Source: Acidobacteriota bacterium
Lineage (GTDB): Bacteria > Acidobacteriota > UBA890 > WLXD01
Reading direction: 5' to 3'
Assembly: GCA_029263295.1 (NCBI GenBank)
Contig: JAJCXT010000011.1
Span: 1-64,000, forward strand
DNA: 64,000 nt
Position 1 is the stretch's first letter, and every line of letters begins with the position of its first letter. Below the pieces are notes generated by a model. The model was given only the letters and a program-made list of their open reading frames with translations. It did no database searches and was not told the DNA's origin. Shown in pieces: positions 17,026-26,548 of the stretch. The translations under genes were made by a program, and so were the position numbers.

Positions 17026-19578
17026 CTAGGCAAATCCGTGACACTTCTTGTACTTCTTGCCGCTCCCGCATGGGCAGGGGTCGTTGCGGCCAACACTCTT
17101 CTCTTTGGACACGACGGTCTTGACGGTCGGCGCGGTGCCGTCACGCGTGGCGGCTTTCGCGGTTGCCTCGGCCTGTGCGGCCGCGCGGCGTCGCTGCGCC
17201 AGCTGCGCCTCCTGCTGCTCGCGCGTCATCGGCTCCATGCGATACGCGTAGCGCACGGCCTCGGCCTGACTGCGATCGTTCATCTCCGTGAACATGTCGA
17301 ACGACTCGCGTTTGTACTCGACCAGAGGATTACGTTGCCCGTAGCCGCGCAGTCCGATGCCTTCTTTGAGTCGGTCGAGCGCATATAGGTGGTCTTTCCA
17401 CTTCGAGTCGAGAATCTGTAGGCAGATCCACTTCTCGAACTCGCCAGCCGAGTCGCCGAGCCGTTCACGCTTGGCGTCGTAGCGGCCGCGCGTGTCGTTG
17501 CGCAGCGCCTCGAGGATCTCGGCAGGGCCGTCCTTGTCGAAGTCGACCGAGAGGTCGGTATCGGTCAGGCCGAAGAAGTCGCCGAGGTGCGCCTTGAGCT
17601 GATCCAGCGGCCAATCGAGCGGGTCCTGATCGACGGGGCAGTGCTCCTCGACGAGCCACTCGAGGATCTCGCCGGCCGAATCACCCAGGTACTTATGTGG
17701 CGCGCCTGCTTCTGAGATGAAGTCGCGGCGCTTCTGGTAGATGTTCTGGCGCTGCTTCTCCATGACATCGTCGTACTCGAGCAGATGCTTGCGGATTTCG
17801 AAGTTCCGGCCTTCCACCTGCTTCTGCGCCCTTTCGATGGCGCGGGTGACGAGGCGATCTTCGATCGGCACCCCCTCTTCCATACCGAGGCGCTTCATCA
17901 AGCCCTGCAGGCGGTCCATGCCGAAGACCCGCAGCAGGTCGTCTTCGAGTGACAGGAAGAACTGCGACGAACCAGGGTCGCCCTGGCGGCCCGTACGACC
18001 GCGGAGCTGATTGTCGATACGACGCGCCTCGTGCCGTTCGGTGCCGAGCACGTGAAGGCCGCCGAGGTCCGTGACCCCGTCGCCGAGCACGATGTCGGTG
18101 CCACGACCGGCCATGTTGGTGGCAATCGTCACCGCTCCCATCTGGCCGGCGTCGGCCACGATCTCGGCCTCGCGCTCGTGATGTTTGGCGTTGAGCACGA
18201 CGTGCTTCAGGCGCCGTTTCTTGAGCTGGCGCGACAGGTGCTCGGAACTCTCGATGGACGCCGTGCCGACCAGCACCGGTCGGCCTATCTTGTGGAGTTC
18301 CTCGATCTCGTCGACGACGGCGTTCCACTTCTCTGGGAGCGTGCGGAAGATTACGTCGGGGCCCTCGTCACGCTTCAGGGGGCGGTTGGTCGGGATCTCC
18401 ATGACATCGAGGGCGTAAATCTTGGCGAACTCGGTGGCCTCGGTCACTGCTGTCCCGGTCATGCCCGCGAGCTTGTCGTACATTCGGAAGTAGTTCTGGA
18501 AGGTGACCGTTGCGAGGGTCTGGTTCTCGCGCTCGATCTTCACGCCTTCCTTGGCCTCTACGGCCTGATGCAGGCCGTCGCTCCATCGTCGACCGGCCAT
18601 CATACGACCGGTGAACTCGTCGACGATCACCACCTGGCCGTCCTTTACCAGGTAGTTCTTGTCGCGCTTGTACAGCACATGCGCTCGCAGGCCCTGCTGC
18701 ACGTGGTGCACGAGCGAGATGTTGGTGGCGTCGTAGAGATTGTCGATACCCAGCAGTTTCTCGACGTGATGGGTACCCTCCTCGGTAATCGCCACGCTGT
18801 GCTGTTTCTCGTCGAGTTCGTAGTCAACATCGAGGCGCAGTCGAGGAATGATCCGATCGATGCGGTAGTAGAGTTCGGTCTCGATCTCGGTCGGCCCGGA
18901 GATGATCAACGGGGTCCGCGCCTCATCGATCAGAATGGAGTCAACTTCATCGACGATGGCGTAGTGGAAGTCGCGCTGGACGCGATCCTCGAGGCGGAAC
19001 TTCATGTTGTCCCGCAGATAGTCGAAGCCGAATTCGTTGTTGGTGCCGTAGGTGATGTCGGCCTGATAAGCGGCCTGGCGGTCGGCATCTTCCATGTCGT
19101 TCTGGATCGCGCCGACGGTCAGCCCGAGGAATTCGTGAACCGGGCCCATCCAATCCTTGTCGCGCTGGGCGAGGTAGTCGTTCACGGTCACGATGTGGAC
19201 GCCCTTCCCTTCGAGCGCGTTGAGATACGCCGGCAAGGTGGAGACCAGGGTCTTGCCCTCACCGGTGGTCATCTCGGCGATCACGCCGTTGTGGAGTACG
19301 ACGCCACCGATCAGCTGAACGTCGTAGTGGCGCAACTCGGTGGTGCGCCGCGAGGCCTCGCGGACTGCGGCGAACGCCTCAACGAGGAGGTCGTCGAGCG
19401 TTTCCCCGGCGGCTACCCGTTCCTTGAACTCGCCGGTCTTGGCGCGCAGCCCCTCATCGGACAGAGCTTCGTACTCGGCCTCCAGGGCGTTGATGGGCTC
19501 GACGTAGGTTTCGGTCAGCCGCTTGAGCTCGCGCTCCTGATGGGTGCCGATGAACTTGGTGAGGATACGGTTCAGCAT
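17026..19578 (-). CDS. secA: Preprotein translocase ATPase SecA
   Basis: Motor ATPase pushing unfolded preproteins through SecYEG. The 850-residue protein has Walker A MTTGEGKTLVSTLPAYLNAL, the DEAD-like IVDEVDSILIDEARTPL, the preprotein cross-linking domain, motif VTIATNMAGRGTDI and RTGRQGDPGSSQF, helical scaffold segments, and a C-terminal SEC-C zinc motif CPCGSGKKYKKCHG for SecB and lipid contacts. It is a single gene with its own probable promoter at 19671-19699. Confidence 0.98.
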   Translation of the reverse strand: MLNRILTKFIGTHQERELKRLTETYVEPINALEAEYEALSDEGLRAKTGEFKERVAAGETLDDLLVEAFAAVREASRRTTELRHYDVQLIGGVVLHNGVIAEMTTGEGKTLVSTLPAYLNALEGKGVHIVTVNDYLAQRDKDWMGPVHEFLGLTVGAIQNDMEDADRQAAYQADITYGTNNEFGFDYLRDNMKFRLEDRVQRDFHYAIVDEVDSILIDEARTPLIISGPTEIETELYYRIDRIIPRLRLDVDYELDEKQHSVAITEEGTHHVEKLLGIDNLYDATNISLVHHVQQGLRAHVLYKRDKNYLVKDGQVVIVDEFTGRMMAGRRWSDGLHQAVEAKEGVKIERENQTLATVTFQNYFRMYDKLAGMTGTAVTEATEFAKIYALDVMEIPTNRPLKRDEGPDVIFRTLPEKWNAVVDEIEELHKIGRPVLVGTASIESSEHLSRQLKKRRLKHVVLNAKHHEREAEIVADAGQMGAVTIATNMAGRGTDIVLGDGVTDLGGLHVLGTERHEARRIDNQLRGRTGRQGDPGSSQFFLSLEDDLLRVFGMDRLQGLMKRLGMEEGVPIEDRLVTRAIERAQKQVEGRNFEIRKHLLEYDDVMEKQRQNIYQKRRDFISEAGAPHKYLGDSAGEILEWLVEEHCPVDQDPLDWPLDQLKAHLGDFFGLTDTDLSVDFDKDGPAEILEALRNDTRGRYDAKRERLGDSAGEFEKWICLQILDSKWKDHLYALDRLKEGIGLRGYGQRNPLVEYKRESFDMFTEMNDRSQAEAVRYAYRMEPMTREQQEAQLAQRRRAAAQAEATAKAATRDGTAPTVKTVVSKEKSVGRNDPCPCGSGKKYKKCHGFA

Positions 19579-19670
19579 CGCGACCAGGAGGAGGAGGGGA
19601 GAGAGGCGCCAAGGGCTCTAATCGGTGACCCCGAACGGGGACAGACTGAACGTGCCCGCGCAATGAAATC

Positions 19671-19699
19671 ATCGTAACAGCCGACCCATAGCCGGTAAA
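19671..19699 (-). promoter_or_regulatory. Possible secA promoter
   Basis: On the minus strand TTTACC (19699-19694) and TACGAT (19676-19671) are separated by 17 bases, a 4/6 and 4/6 match to sigma-70 elements, about 95 bases before the secA start. It is the best candidate in this gap but only moderate. The stretch 19700-19860 holds no convincing gene. Confidence 0.35.
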
Positions 19700-19863
19700 C
19701 TTGCCGTGGCCATGACCCGTCAGGTGAATGTGACGGACGACGCATCGCAGATGCCGGTGTCGGAGCTCCTGAACCGGCGCCGCCGGGCCCAGTCCGGGGC
19801 TCGGTCGCGCGGCCGGTTTAAGTGTCCTTTACGTAGACTTCACGGACGCTTAACTGGATAGTG

Positions 19864-19988
19864 ACACCGTCGGATGCCGACTGGTGTGACACTCCCTGGT
19901 GTGGGCCCGGAGAGCATCTTGAGCTTCTCCTGGGTGGCATGAAAACGCACAAGCCCCTGAGCCGAGAAGCTGCGATAGCAGCCGGGCT
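19864..19988 (+). promoter_or_regulatory. Highly structured 5' leader of the pst operon
   Basis: Three hairpins lie in succession before pstS. The first, 19864-19887, pairs ACACCGTCGG with CCGACTGGTGT around the loop ATG with one bulged T. The second, 19909-19930, pairs GGAGAGC with GCTTCTCC. In the third, GCTGC-GATA-GCAGC (19969-19982) is enclosed by AGCCC (19952-19956) and GGGCT (19984-19988). The pstS start follows 26 bases later. No known riboswitch class fits, and no clear Pho box is visible. A role in controlling the operon is inference from the density of structure. Confidence 0.4.
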
Positions 19989-20013
19989 GAGCGGGGCGCA
20001 GGAGTCGATTCCC

Positions 20014-20880
20014 GTGAAGAAGTTCGTACTGGTTCTCGCTATGTTGACTCTGGCCGCGTGTGCTGGCGAGGGGGCGACGCGTACCCTGCTCCAAAACAAG
20101 GGGTCAGACACGCTCGTGAACGTCGCTCAGGCGTGGGCGGAGGAGTACGCCCAGGTTGCCCCGGACGTTGTCGTTGCCGTCACCGGCGGCGGTTCGGGGA
20201 CAGGAATTTCCGCGCTGATCAACGGTAGCGTCGATATCGCCAATGCCAGTCGCAAGATGAAACCTGCGGAGATCGCGTTGGCCGGTGACAATGGCGTGAT
20301 GCCGAAGGAGTTCATCGTCGGCTACGACGCGCTCGCCGTCTTCATCCATCCGGACAATCCCGCCGACGCGTTCACCCTCGCTCAGCTCGCCGAGATCTAC
20401 GGCGAGGACGGGAGCGTGGACAGCTGGTCGCATCTTGGCATCACCATCCCGGGCTGCAGCAGCGACGAGATCGTTCGCGTCAGCCGCCAGAATAGCTCCG
20501 GCACGTACGTCTACTTCAAGGAGGCCATTCTCGGCGAGGGCGACTACAAACTGGGCTCGCGCGACATGGCGGGGTCCTCGGAGGTCGTGGAGTTGGTCGA
20601 GAACACGCCATGCGCGATCGGATACAGCGGACTGGCGTACGCCACCGATCACGTCAAGATGCCGTGCCTGATTGCCGCGGAAGGAAGCGACTGCGTCCTG
20701 CCGTCGGTGGCGACCGCTATCGATTTTAGCTACCCGGTGGCGCGGCCATTGTTCATGTACACCAACGGCGAGCCGCAGGGTGCAGCCAAGGCCTACATGG
20801 ACTGGATTCTGGACGCCGAAGGGCAGTGCATTCTCCAGGAGAAGGGATACGCGCCGGTCCGAGCGGTCACTTGCTCCTGA
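20014..20880 (+). CDS. pstS: Phosphate-binding lipoprotein PstS
   Basis: Periplasmic receptor of the high-affinity phosphate ABC transporter. The GTG at 20014 starts a lipoprotein signal KKFVLVLAMLTLAAC with the acylated Cys near residue 16, and GGAG lies about 10 bases upstream. The mature part has the ligand loop NKGSDTLVNVAQAWAEEY and GGGSGTGISALINGSVDIANASR, both characteristic of PstS phosphate binding, then SRQNSSGTYVYFKE for the C-terminal lobe. At about 288 residues it is slightly short for the family. An in-frame ATG at 19939 would lengthen it but would bury the signal peptide. First gene of the pst operon. Confidence 0.92.
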   Translation: MKKFVLVLAMLTLAACAGEGATRTLLQNKGSDTLVNVAQAWAEEYAQVAPDVVVAVTGGGSGTGISALINGSVDIANASRKMKPAEIALAGDNGVMPKEFIVGYDALAVFIHPDNPADAFTLAQLAEIYGEDGSVDSWSHLGITIPGCSSDEIVRVSRQNSSGTYVYFKEAILGEGDYKLGSRDMAGSSEVVELVENTPCAIGYSGLAYATDHVKMPCLIAAEGSDCVLPSVATAIDFSYPVARPLFMYTNGEPQGAAKAYMDWILDAEGQCILQEKGYAPVRAVTCS

Positions 20881-20941
20881 GTCGAGAATCGTCTCCCAGA
20901 GCCACGCGCACTGGCTCGTGGCGAGCGGTGGAGGGTGAGAG

Positions 20942-22039
20942 ATGACCCACTATGAAGAGCGCCTCGAGGAAGACCTCGCACTTCTGAACCAGGCGATCGG
21001 CGAAGTTGCGCAGGTAGTCGAGCAGGCGCTCAAGGACGCCGTCTACGCGCTACTGAGTGGCGATGACGAGTTGGCCTACGCCGTCGTAATAGGCGACCAG
21101 TCGGTCAACAGGTCGGTGTATGAGATTGATCGCCGATGCCATGCCTTCATTGCGCGACATCTGCCGAGTGCACGCCACCTGCGGCGGGTATCGTCGATGC
21201 TGCGGCTCGACCTCGAACTCGAGCGGGTCGGGGACTATGCGGTGTCGATCGCGCGGGTGGCGGTAGGGCTGTCCGAGCCCCCCCCCGAGAGCGTCGCCAG
21301 CGATATCGATTGCATGGGGGATCAGACGCGCGAGGTGCTGCGGAAGTCGATCACGGCGTTCCTCGCAAGCGACGCCGAGCTGGCCCGGATCGCGAAAGAA
21401 TCTGCCTACGCGATCGAGAAGGCCTATGACCGGATTCCCAGCGCCGTGATCGCCGAGGGCGAGGCCGGCACGCGTCCACTGCCCGATCTGTTCGCCCTGG
21501 TGACCGTCTACCAACGCCTGACCCGCGTCCTGGACCAGACCGAGAACATCTGTGAGGACACGCTGTTCGCGGCAACAGGTGAGACGAAACGGCCGGTGGT
21601 CTACAAGATCCTGTTCGTCGATCAGCGTAACGTCTGTGCCAGCCAGATCGCCGAGACCATTGCACGCAAGGCGTTCCCCAATAGCGGCGAGTACTCGAGC
21701 GCCGGGTGGGGCTGGGAGCCCGGTGACGAGGTTGCCGCTGCGCTGGTGGAGTTCATGGAACAGAAAGGGCTCTCGTTGGAGCTGTCCCTGGCGTCGAGTT
21801 TGCCTGCGGCCGCCTACGAGCTCAACGACTATCACGTCATCGTCAGCCTCTGGGACGATGTGCGGGACCACGTTCCCGTGGCAGCGGGGGGCACCGTCTT
21901 CCTGAAGTGGGACGTGGGTCCGTGCCCGATGGCCTTCGATGGCGACGATGTCGAAGCGCAGCTGGACGACCTGCACCGGCGACTTGCCGGCGACATCGAG
22001 GACCTCATGGTCAGGCTCCGCGGCGAGGACGCCGACTGA
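20942..22039 (+). CDS. PhoU fused to an inactive LMW-phosphatase-like domain
   Basis: Residues 1-210 form two PhoU three-helix repeats. The metal-binding ERVGDYAVSIARV motif is intact in the first, while the second has only the weaker DQTENICEDTLF. PhoU represses PstSCAB transport and PhoR signalling when phosphate is ample. Residues 218-365 have the LMW-PTP/arsenate reductase fold pattern, but the P-loop reads FVDQRNVCASQIAE. Compared with the usual FVCTGNICRSPMAE, the nucleophilic Cys is Asp227 (codon 21620-21622) and the catalytic Arg is Ala233 (21638-21640). The flanking Asn, Cys, Ser, Gln and Ala-Glu are kept. The protein therefore probably binds an oxyanion or a partner rather than hydrolysing a phosphoester. 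It sits between pstS and pstC. Confidence 0.85.
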   Translation: MTHYEERLEEDLALLNQAIGEVAQVVEQALKDAVYALLSGDDELAYAVVIGDQSVNRSVYEIDRRCHAFIARHLPSARHLRRVSSMLRLDLELERVGDYAVSIARVAVGLSEPPPESVASDIDCMGDQTREVLRKSITAFLASDAELARIAKESAYAIEKAYDRIPSAVIAEGEAGTRPLPDLFALVTVYQRLTRVLDQTENICEDTLFAATGETKRPVVYKILFVDQRNVCASQIAETIARKAFPNSGEYSSAGWGWEPGDEVAAALVEFMEQKGLSLELSLASSLPAAAYELNDYHVIVSLWDDVRDHVPVAAGGTVFLKWDVGPCPMAFDGDDVEAQLDDLHRRLAGDIEDLMVRLRGEDAD

Positions 22040-22091
22040 CATGGCGGGGCAAGCGGAACCGAGGATCGGCGCGAGCGCGGGAAGGCGTCGA

Positions 22092-22993
22092 ATGATGGAC
22101 GACGCCGACCGTCGTGGCCTGGACTGGTACGTCGACAAGGCGGTTCAACTGGTCGTCTTCGTGGGCGGCATCTCTGCGATTGTCTTCATCTTCGGCATCT
22201 TCATCTTCGTCACCCGCGAGGGGATGGGCTTCATCTTCGGGCGATTCGACCTGGTCGAGTTCTTCACCTCACCGCGCTGGATGCCGACCTCGTCGTCGAA
22301 CCCGACCTACGGTGCTGCGGCGCTGATTCTGGGAACCGCAAGCGTGACCGGCCTGGCCATGGTTGTGGCGGTGCCTTTCTCGCTGGGCGCAGCCGTATAC
22401 ATCGGTGAGTTCGCCACAGGCAGAACGCGCGAGACGCTGAAGGTGCTCGTGGAACTGCTGGCGGCGATCCCGTCTGTCGTCTGGGGCTTCATCGGTCTGA
22501 GCATCATGAACGCGTTGATCGTCCGGATCTTCGACGTGCCGGTCGGTCTCAACGTGCTGAACGCCGGCATCATCCTCGGGCTTATGGCGGCGCCGATCAT
22601 GACGACGATTGCCGAGGATGCGCTGCGGGCGGTCCCCGATACCTACCGCGAGGCTGCCGAGGCGATGGGCGCGACGCGATGGCAGGTGATCTGGAAGGTC
22701 GTTCTGCCGGCCTCCAAGAACGGGTTGCTGGCGGCGATCCTACTGGGCGTCGGGCGTGGTTTCGGGGAGACAATGGCGGTGCTGATGGCGACCGGCCATT
22801 CGATCAACATCCCGAACAGCGTCTTCGACTCGGTTCGCGCGTTGACGGCGACCATCGCGGCGGAGCTGGGCGAAACCGCTGTCGGGTCGGATCATTACCG
22901 TGCGCTGTTTACGCTGGGCATCTTCCTCTTTCTGATCACGTTCCTGATCAACCTGACCGCCGACCTCGTGATCCGCGGCAGAGGTGACCGGTG

Positions 22994-22994
<1 letters not shown>
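22092..22994 (+). CDS. pstC: Phosphate ABC transporter permease PstC
   Basis: One of two membrane subunits of the phosphate importer. It has an N-terminal transmembrane helix and a long periplasmic loop (FITSPRWMPTSSSNPTYGA-like region), followed by the BPD permease domain with GEFATGRTRETLKVLVELLAAIPSVVWGFIGL and the EAA loop YREAAEAMGATRWQVIWKVVLPASKNGL, which docks to the ATPase. The ATG pair at 22092/22095 has a GGGAAGG box six bases upstream and was preferred. An in-frame ATG at 22041, directly after the PhoU-fusion stop, would add 17 residues. The stop overlaps pstA. Confidence 0.93.
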
Positions 22995-23868
<874 letters not shown>

Positions 23869-23875
<7 letters not shown>

Positions 23876-24690
23876 CCGGATCGATCATCGCTGCACCGGA
23901 CCCCAAGGTTGACGCGGGCTCGGATTCGCCGGGCCCCAACGTCAAGATCGCCGTGCGTGACCTGAACATCACGTATGGCGGTAAGCCGGCGTTGAGCAAC
24001 GTCAGCCTGACCATTCACGAGCACGAGATCTTCGGCGTTATCGGCCCGGCGAACAGCGGCAAGACCTCGTTCCTCAGGACCTTGAATCGTATGGACGAGC
24101 TCACCGACTCGATGGAGGTCGAAGGCGAGATTCGATTCAACGGCCGCGATGTCAAGGACTGGCGCAACCCCTACGCGCTGCGGCGGCGAATCGGCGTCGT
24201 ATTCCCGCTACCGGTGGGGTTGCCGATGAGCATCTACGACAACGTCGCGCTCGCGCCCAGACTGTCGGGCATTCGCAAGAGAGCGCAACTCGACGAGATC
24301 GTCGAGCGGTGCCTGGTACGGGCGGCCCTCTGGGACGAGGTGCGTGATCGGCTAGGGTCGCTCGGCAGTCTGCTGTCGGGCGGCCAGCAGCAGCGGCTGA
24401 CGATCGCCCGGGCGCTCTCACAGGACCCCGAACTACTGCTCCTCGACGAGTTCTCGATCGCGGTAGACCCGGTGACGACGATGCGCATCGAGGATGTGCT
24501 GAAAGAACTGCGCCAGGAGGTCACGATCGTGCTGGTTACCAACTTGGTGCAGCAGGCGCGTCGCCTGGCCAGTCGGACCGCGTTCTTCCTGATGGGGGAG
24601 TGCGTCGAGGTCAACGATACCGAGGCGATGTTCACCGGCACGGTGAAGGACCAGCGGACGCGCGAATATGTGGAGGGGCGTTTTGGCTAG
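23869..24690 (+). CDS. pstB1: PstB-like ATPase 1 with damaged Q- and H-loops
   Basis: ABC ATPase of the phosphate importer, clearly of the PstB family (TLNRMDEL, SIYDNVAL). Walker A GPANSGKTS (residues 59-67), signature LSGGQQQRL (169-177) and Walker B LLLLDEF with catalytic Glu194 are present. The Q-loop Gln is Pro113 (codon 24205-24207; VVFPLPVG instead of VVFQ.P.P), and the H-loop His is Asn225 (codon 24541-24543; VTNLVQQA instead of VTHNMQQA). Its own ATP site should therefore be poor at hydrolysis, but it can offer a normal LSGGQ to a partner. The partner encoded next lacks exactly that. Confidence 0.88.
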
Positions 24691-25531
24691 AGACGTGGGG
24701 ATTCCTGCCGAGCCCGCGGCGAACGAGGTCAGTGGACCGGAGAAGCTGGCAGAAGGCGCGCCTGGTGAGGCGGCGATCGAGACCCGGCAACTCAACCTCT
24801 GGTACGGCGATTTCCAGGCGCTGTTCGATGTCGACCTGCACATCAAGCAGGGAATCATTACGAGCATGATCGGGCCCTCGGGCTGCGGCAAGACGACCAT
24901 GCTGCGCACGGTCAATCGCATTATCGAGCGGCTACCCTACGTCCGCACCACCGGCGCGGTCTCAGTTCTGGGCCAGGACATCTTCGCGCCTGAGGTGGAG
25001 GTCCTGCAGGTGCGCCGCCATGTCGGCATGGTGTTCCAGCGGCCCAACCCGCTGCCCCTGTCGATCCGCGACAATGTGCTGTTCGGCTACCGGCTCCACG
25101 AGCCGGTAGCCAAGAAGATGAAGCGTGCCGAACTCGACGAGGTCGTGGAGGGCGCACTGCGGACCGTACTGCTGTGGGACAGTGTCAAGGACGGACTCAA
25201 CAAGAAGGCAACAGCGCTTTCACTCGAGCAACAGCAGAAGCTCTGCATCGCCCGGTTGCTGCCGCTCAAGCCCACTGTGCTGCTGATGGACGAGCCGTGC
25301 TCGGCGCTTGATCCGGCGGGGACGGAAGCGGTCGAAGAACTGATCTGGGGTCTACGCGGCGAGTACACGTTTCTCATGGTGACCCACAACATGGCCCAGG
25401 CCCGCCGCGCCAGCGACGAGTGCGTCTTCATGCTGCTGGGCAAGGTCATCGAGCACGCACGCACCGACGAGATCTTCGTCACCCCGCAGCACGAGACGAC
25501 GGCGGACTACATCGAGGGTCGCTACGCCTAG
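24683..25531 (+). CDS. pstB2: PstB-like ATPase 2 with degenerate signature motif
   Basis: Second PstB-family ATPase, overlapping pstB1 by eight bases. The TTG at 24683 was chosen because GGAGG lies six bases upstream (24672-24676). An ATG at 24668 would add five residues. Walker A GPSGCGKTT (64-72), Q-loop VFQRPNPLP (Gln119), Walker B LLMDEPCSALDP (Glu204) and H-loop VTHNMAQA (His235) are all canonical. The ABC signature is LSLEQQQKL (25217-25243) instead of LSGGQQQRL, losing both glycines that contact the ATP gamma-phosphate. With pstB1 it would make one canonical and one degenerate ATP site in a heterodimer. Confidence 0.88.
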   Translation: MARDVGIPAEPAANEVSGPEKLAEGAPGEAAIETRQLNLWYGDFQALFDVDLHIKQGIITSMIGPSGCGKTTMLRTVNRIIERLPYVRTTGAVSVLGQDIFAPEVEVLQVRRHVGMVFQRPNPLPLSIRDNVLFGYRLHEPVAKKMKRAELDEVVEGALRTVLLWDSVKDGLNKKATALSLEQQQKLCIARLLPLKPTVLLMDEPCSALDPAGTEAVEELIWGLRGEYTFLMVTHNMAQARRASDECVFMLLGKVIEHARTDEIFVTPQHETTADYIEGRYA

Positions 25532-25553
25532 CGAAGCCTGCGGTAGGGACCAG

Positions 25554-26222
25554 CTATCGCGGCAGCTCGTACAGTGCTCGCAGCTTGGCAACATCTCCAG
25601 CCGAGACTCCGGCAATCTGGGCGATGTCTTCGCGCGTGCGGATTTGGTCGCGATAGCGCTGGAAGTAGCCGACGATGTCGCCGCCGTGTTGGAACGAGTA
25701 CATGATGTCTGCGTAGTCCGCCGTGTGAGCCAGTCCGAACGCGTGGCCGAGTTCGTGCAGGCAGGTCAGGTAGATGACGGCGTCGCGGAATAGGGGGTCT
25801 CGGCGTGCGCGGCGGTCGATCTCACGTCCCAATCCGCTCGTGTCGGGGACTACGAAGACAGCGGCGCCGCGTTTCTCGGCTAGCATGAAGGGCCTCATCT
25901 CGCCGTACAGGTTGTCCTGGCCCGACACCCAATACAGATGGATCAGCGCGCGCTCACGCTCGGCCGATGCCAACTCGAAACGACCCTCGGCGGCCGCCTC
26001 CCACGCGCCCAGCGCCCAAGCCGCGAGCTGCGAATCGCCGACCTGCGCCCCCGCGGCGGCGTCGTCACTGGCGGCAATGAAGAAGCCGATGGGCGTTCCG
26101 TTATCAAGTGCCTGATGCCAGTCGGGCTCTCCGGCGGCCTGTAAGGCTGCGGCGGGCTCACTTGCGCCCACCCAGGACGATGCCATTGATGCGAGCAGCA
26201 TCAACGCTGTCAATCTGAACAA
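25554..26222 (-). CDS. Secreted metzincin-type zinc metalloprotease
   Basis: A 222-residue protein with an N-terminal signal peptide ending near VGASEP. It has the metzincin zinc motif HELGHAFGLAHT, giving three histidines and the catalytic Glu, followed by the Met-turn ADIMYSF about ten residues later, as in matrixins. The segment before it, AAVFVVPDTSGLGREIDRR, resembles the upper subdomain strand of the fold. No prodomain or extra module is seen. The TTG start at 26222 overlaps a possible small upstream frame. It is convergent with the pst operon. Substrate is unknown. Confidence 0.8.
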   Translation of the reverse strand: MFRLTALMLLASMASSWVGASEPAAALQAAGEPDWHQALDNGTPIGFFIAASDDAAAGAQVGDSQLAAWALGAWEAAAEGRFELASAERERALIHLYWVSGQDNLYGEMRPFMLAEKRGAAVFVVPDTSGLGREIDRRARRDPLFRDAVIYLTCLHELGHAFGLAHTADYADIMYSFQHGGDIVGYFQRYRDQIRTREDIAQIAGVSAGDVAKLRALYELPR

Positions 26223-26332
26223 ATCCGCTCCTGCGTTGCCACCACCGCGAGCGCGGTGCCAGCCTTGATCAAAGCACGCATTTCCTCGGCGGACTCCCGT
26301 GCGAGCCAGGAGTCTGTCAGCCCGCCGACCAT
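26210..26332 (-). CDS. Possible 40-residue small protein upstream of the metalloprotease
   Basis: A frame from ATG 26332 (or GTG 26338, after an in-frame TGA) encodes a protein-like amphipathic sequence beginning MVGGLTDSWLARESAEEMRA and ending ICSD. It overlaps the metalloprotease start by 13 bases, so it could be a leader peptide or coupled small protein. No homologue is recognised and the codon pattern is the only evidence. The rest of 26333-26548 contains only an inverted repeat CACTCA-N5-TGAGTG (26457-26473). Confidence 0.25.
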   Translation of the reverse strand: MVGGLTDSWLARESAEEMRALIKAGTALAVVATQERICSD

Positions 26333-26548
26333 GGACACGAGCCCGCCTCGTGATCAGACATCGGTGGGGGCGTCGGACTGCCCGCCCACCCGCGACAGTC
26401 GCCGAGGTCTCGTTCGGAGCGCTCAGGCTCTCCCGTCGACCTGGTGATCGAGGCTACACTCACGTCCTGAGTGAGCGGGGAGCCGGCGGGCCAGCCAGCG
26501 GCGGCGATGGCGCGGGCGGTGCTCGAGCTCGTTCGAAGGGAGAGTCAG

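Noticed and set aside
19712-19861. A 49-codon plus-strand frame (MTRQVNVTDDASQMP...) before the pst leader
   Set aside because: No homology recognised, arginine-rich translation typical of GC-rich non-coding DNA, and no ribosome-binding site.
19952-19998. Resemblance of CCGAGAAGCTGCGA to the core of SAH riboswitches
   Set aside because: The GCTGC is fully paired in a local hairpin and the second conserved part is missing; the downstream gene is not a methyl-cycle gene.
19939-20013. In-frame ATG that would extend pstS by 25 residues
   Set aside because: The extension would precede the lipoprotein signal and lies in the structured leader; the GTG at 20014 fits better.
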